Made by a program: the position numbers and the translations under genes
NCBI GenBank assembly: GCA_036507695.1
Contig: DATCIR010000075.1
Location: 1-5,117, forward strand
Length of the DNA stretch: 5,117 nt
Reading direction: 5' to 3'
Source of the DNA: JAKEGK01 sp036507695
GTDB lineage: Bacteria; Pseudomonadota; Gammaproteobacteria; SZUA-152
Shown here: one piece after another, positions 5,090 to 5,117 of the stretch
How positions within the stretch are numbered: position 1 is the first letter of the stretch
Layout: each line of letters opens with the position of its first letter
Notes under the pieces: generated by a model
The model's database searches: none
Seen by the model: only the letters and a program-made list of their open reading frames with translations
Told to the model about the DNA's origin: nothing

Positions 5090-5117
5090 CAGCGGCTCGC
5101 TTTTAAGGGAATCGTTT

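Overview
The window looks like chromosomal DNA from a gammaproteobacterium. The OxyR and rubredoxin reductase proteins resemble Pseudomonas-type sequences (from memory, not a search), and type VI secretion (T6SS) genes lie alongside. A Cellvibrio/Saccharophagus/Teredinibacter-like host would fit, but that is a guess.

Left part, minus strand, read right to left: tssJ (outer-membrane lipoprotein of the T6SS membrane complex, 2118-1609), a PppA/Stp1-type PP2C protein phosphatase (1509-763), and an M15/VanY-type metallopeptidase without a signal peptide (686-132). They are co-directional with gaps of 98 and 76 bp, so they plausibly form one T6SS accessory operon: envelope anchor, post-translational switch and a peptidoglycan enzyme. 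The other core tss genes and the partner kinase PpkA are not visible. The operon ends at a 102-bp imperfect palindrome (1-102) touching the window edge. It may be a dispersed intergenic repeat and/or a bidirectional transcription barrier.

Centre: a 622-bp divergent intergenic region (2119-2740) separates tssJ from oxyR. It holds three perfect copies of an 11-bp unit, two near-copies of a 10-bp unit, a nested hairpin (2531-2591), a 28-bp dyad (2621-2648) and an unconvincing 39-codon small ORF. I cannot call a promoter there with confidence.

Right part, plus strand: oxyR (peroxide-sensing LysR regulator; Cys199 and Cys208 fall at the E. coli positions if the ATG at 2762 is used), then a rubredoxin-NAD(+) reductase (3792-4937). 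No rubredoxin gene is present. Downstream lie three perfect copies of a 13-bp unit, a hairpin, and a clear Rho-independent terminator reading leftwards, which must serve a minus-strand gene entering from beyond the right edge.

Most of the genes are well-known families. The less ordinary items are the edge palindrome, the recurring short perfect tandem duplications in the intergenic DNA, and the signal-less M15 peptidase behind tssJ-pppA. I see no evidence of a wholly new multi-gene system.
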